Shown here: one piece after another, positions 5,711 to 5,803 of the stretch
How positions within the stretch are numbered: the first letter of the stretch is position 1
Layout: the number at the start of each line of letters is the position of its first letter
DNA from: JBEBXQ01 sp040391535
GTDB lineage: Bacteria; Bacteroidota; Bacteroidia; Cytophagales; Spirosomataceae
Length of the DNA stretch: 5,803 bases
Direction of reading: 5' to 3'
Assembly: GCA_040391535.1 (NCBI GenBank)
Contig: JBEBXQ010000193.1
Location: 1-5,803 of the forward strand
Made by a program: the position numbers and the translations under genes
Notes under the pieces: model-generated
What the model was told of the DNA's origin: nothing
Seen by the model: only the letters and a program-made list of their open reading frames with translations
Databases searched by the model: none

Positions 5711-5803
5711 TTAACGGACAATCCGGCCGTCAAGCAATTCAATAACCCGGGAGCCATAGTTTGCATTTTTTTCAGAATGGGTCACCTGAATAATAGTTAC
5801 CCC
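5711..5803 (-). CDS. ABC transporter ATP-binding protein, C-terminal end only (MacB/LolD type)
   Basis: Only the last 30 codons are inside the window, ending in TAA at 5713-5711; the rest lies beyond the right edge. The fragment starts GVTIIQVTHSEKNANYGSR and ends LLDGRIVR. Hydrophobic strand plus VTHS is the H-loop (switch His) of ABC ATPases, and the following R-V-I-E-L-L-D-G-R-I segment is the usual C-terminal strand pair of the LolD/MacB subfamily. It would power an exporter with an FtsX-like permease, not visible here. Placement directly upstream of the TolC-family gene, in the same direction and 40 bp apart, supports a tripartite efflux or export operon. The subfamily assignment rests on a short piece. 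Confidence 0.8.
   Translation of the reverse strand, partial: GVTIIQVTHSEKNANYGSRVIELLDGRIVR

Overview
The window looks like chromosomal DNA of a member of the Bacteroidota, most likely a Chitinophaga-like or Sphingobacteria-type organism. The evidence is protein family content and signals, not a database match: a TolC-type outer membrane protein with the IDPxTN signature common in this phylum, a secreted DUF4097 protein with TSGGS repeats, a large secreted glycosidase-like protein, signal peptides ending in LAQ or HAQ, and A/T-rich leaders without clear Shine-Dalgarno sequences. GC content is moderate by eye.

Layout. Bases 1-122 may hold the 3' end of a plus-strand gene, but the stretch can be read plausibly on either strand. 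Bases 123-609 are a long AT-rich region without a credible gene; it contains two operator-like dyads and a C7 tract. Bases 610-3081 encode an 823-residue secreted protein with a GH20/GH67-like N-terminal domain, a probable (beta/alpha)8 barrel, a helical region and a C-terminal beta-sandwich-like domain. It appears to be transcribed alone and is followed by a clear intrinsic terminator (3191-3225). Bases 3330-4298 encode a 322-residue secreted DUF4097 protein with seven consecutive TSGGS-type repeats spaced exactly 18 residues apart. A perfect 14-bp hairpin (4313-4350) separates it from the minus-strand genes.

The minus-strand genes are a TolC-family outer membrane factor (5670 down to 4360) and, 40 bp upstream of it, the last 30 codons of an ABC transporter ATPase (5803 down to 5711). 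They look like the end of an export or efflux operon whose remaining parts lie beyond the right edge.

The three transcription units do not obviously form one pathway. No SusC/SusD pair, sulfatase or sugar transporter lies in view, so the glycosidase-like gene is not shown to belong to a polysaccharide utilization locus here. No CRISPR array, rRNA, convincing tRNA, insertion sequence or phage gene was seen. The items most worth pursuing are the glycosidase-like protein, whose GGDP motif stands where GH20 enzymes have GGDE, and the regular 18-residue repeat array.
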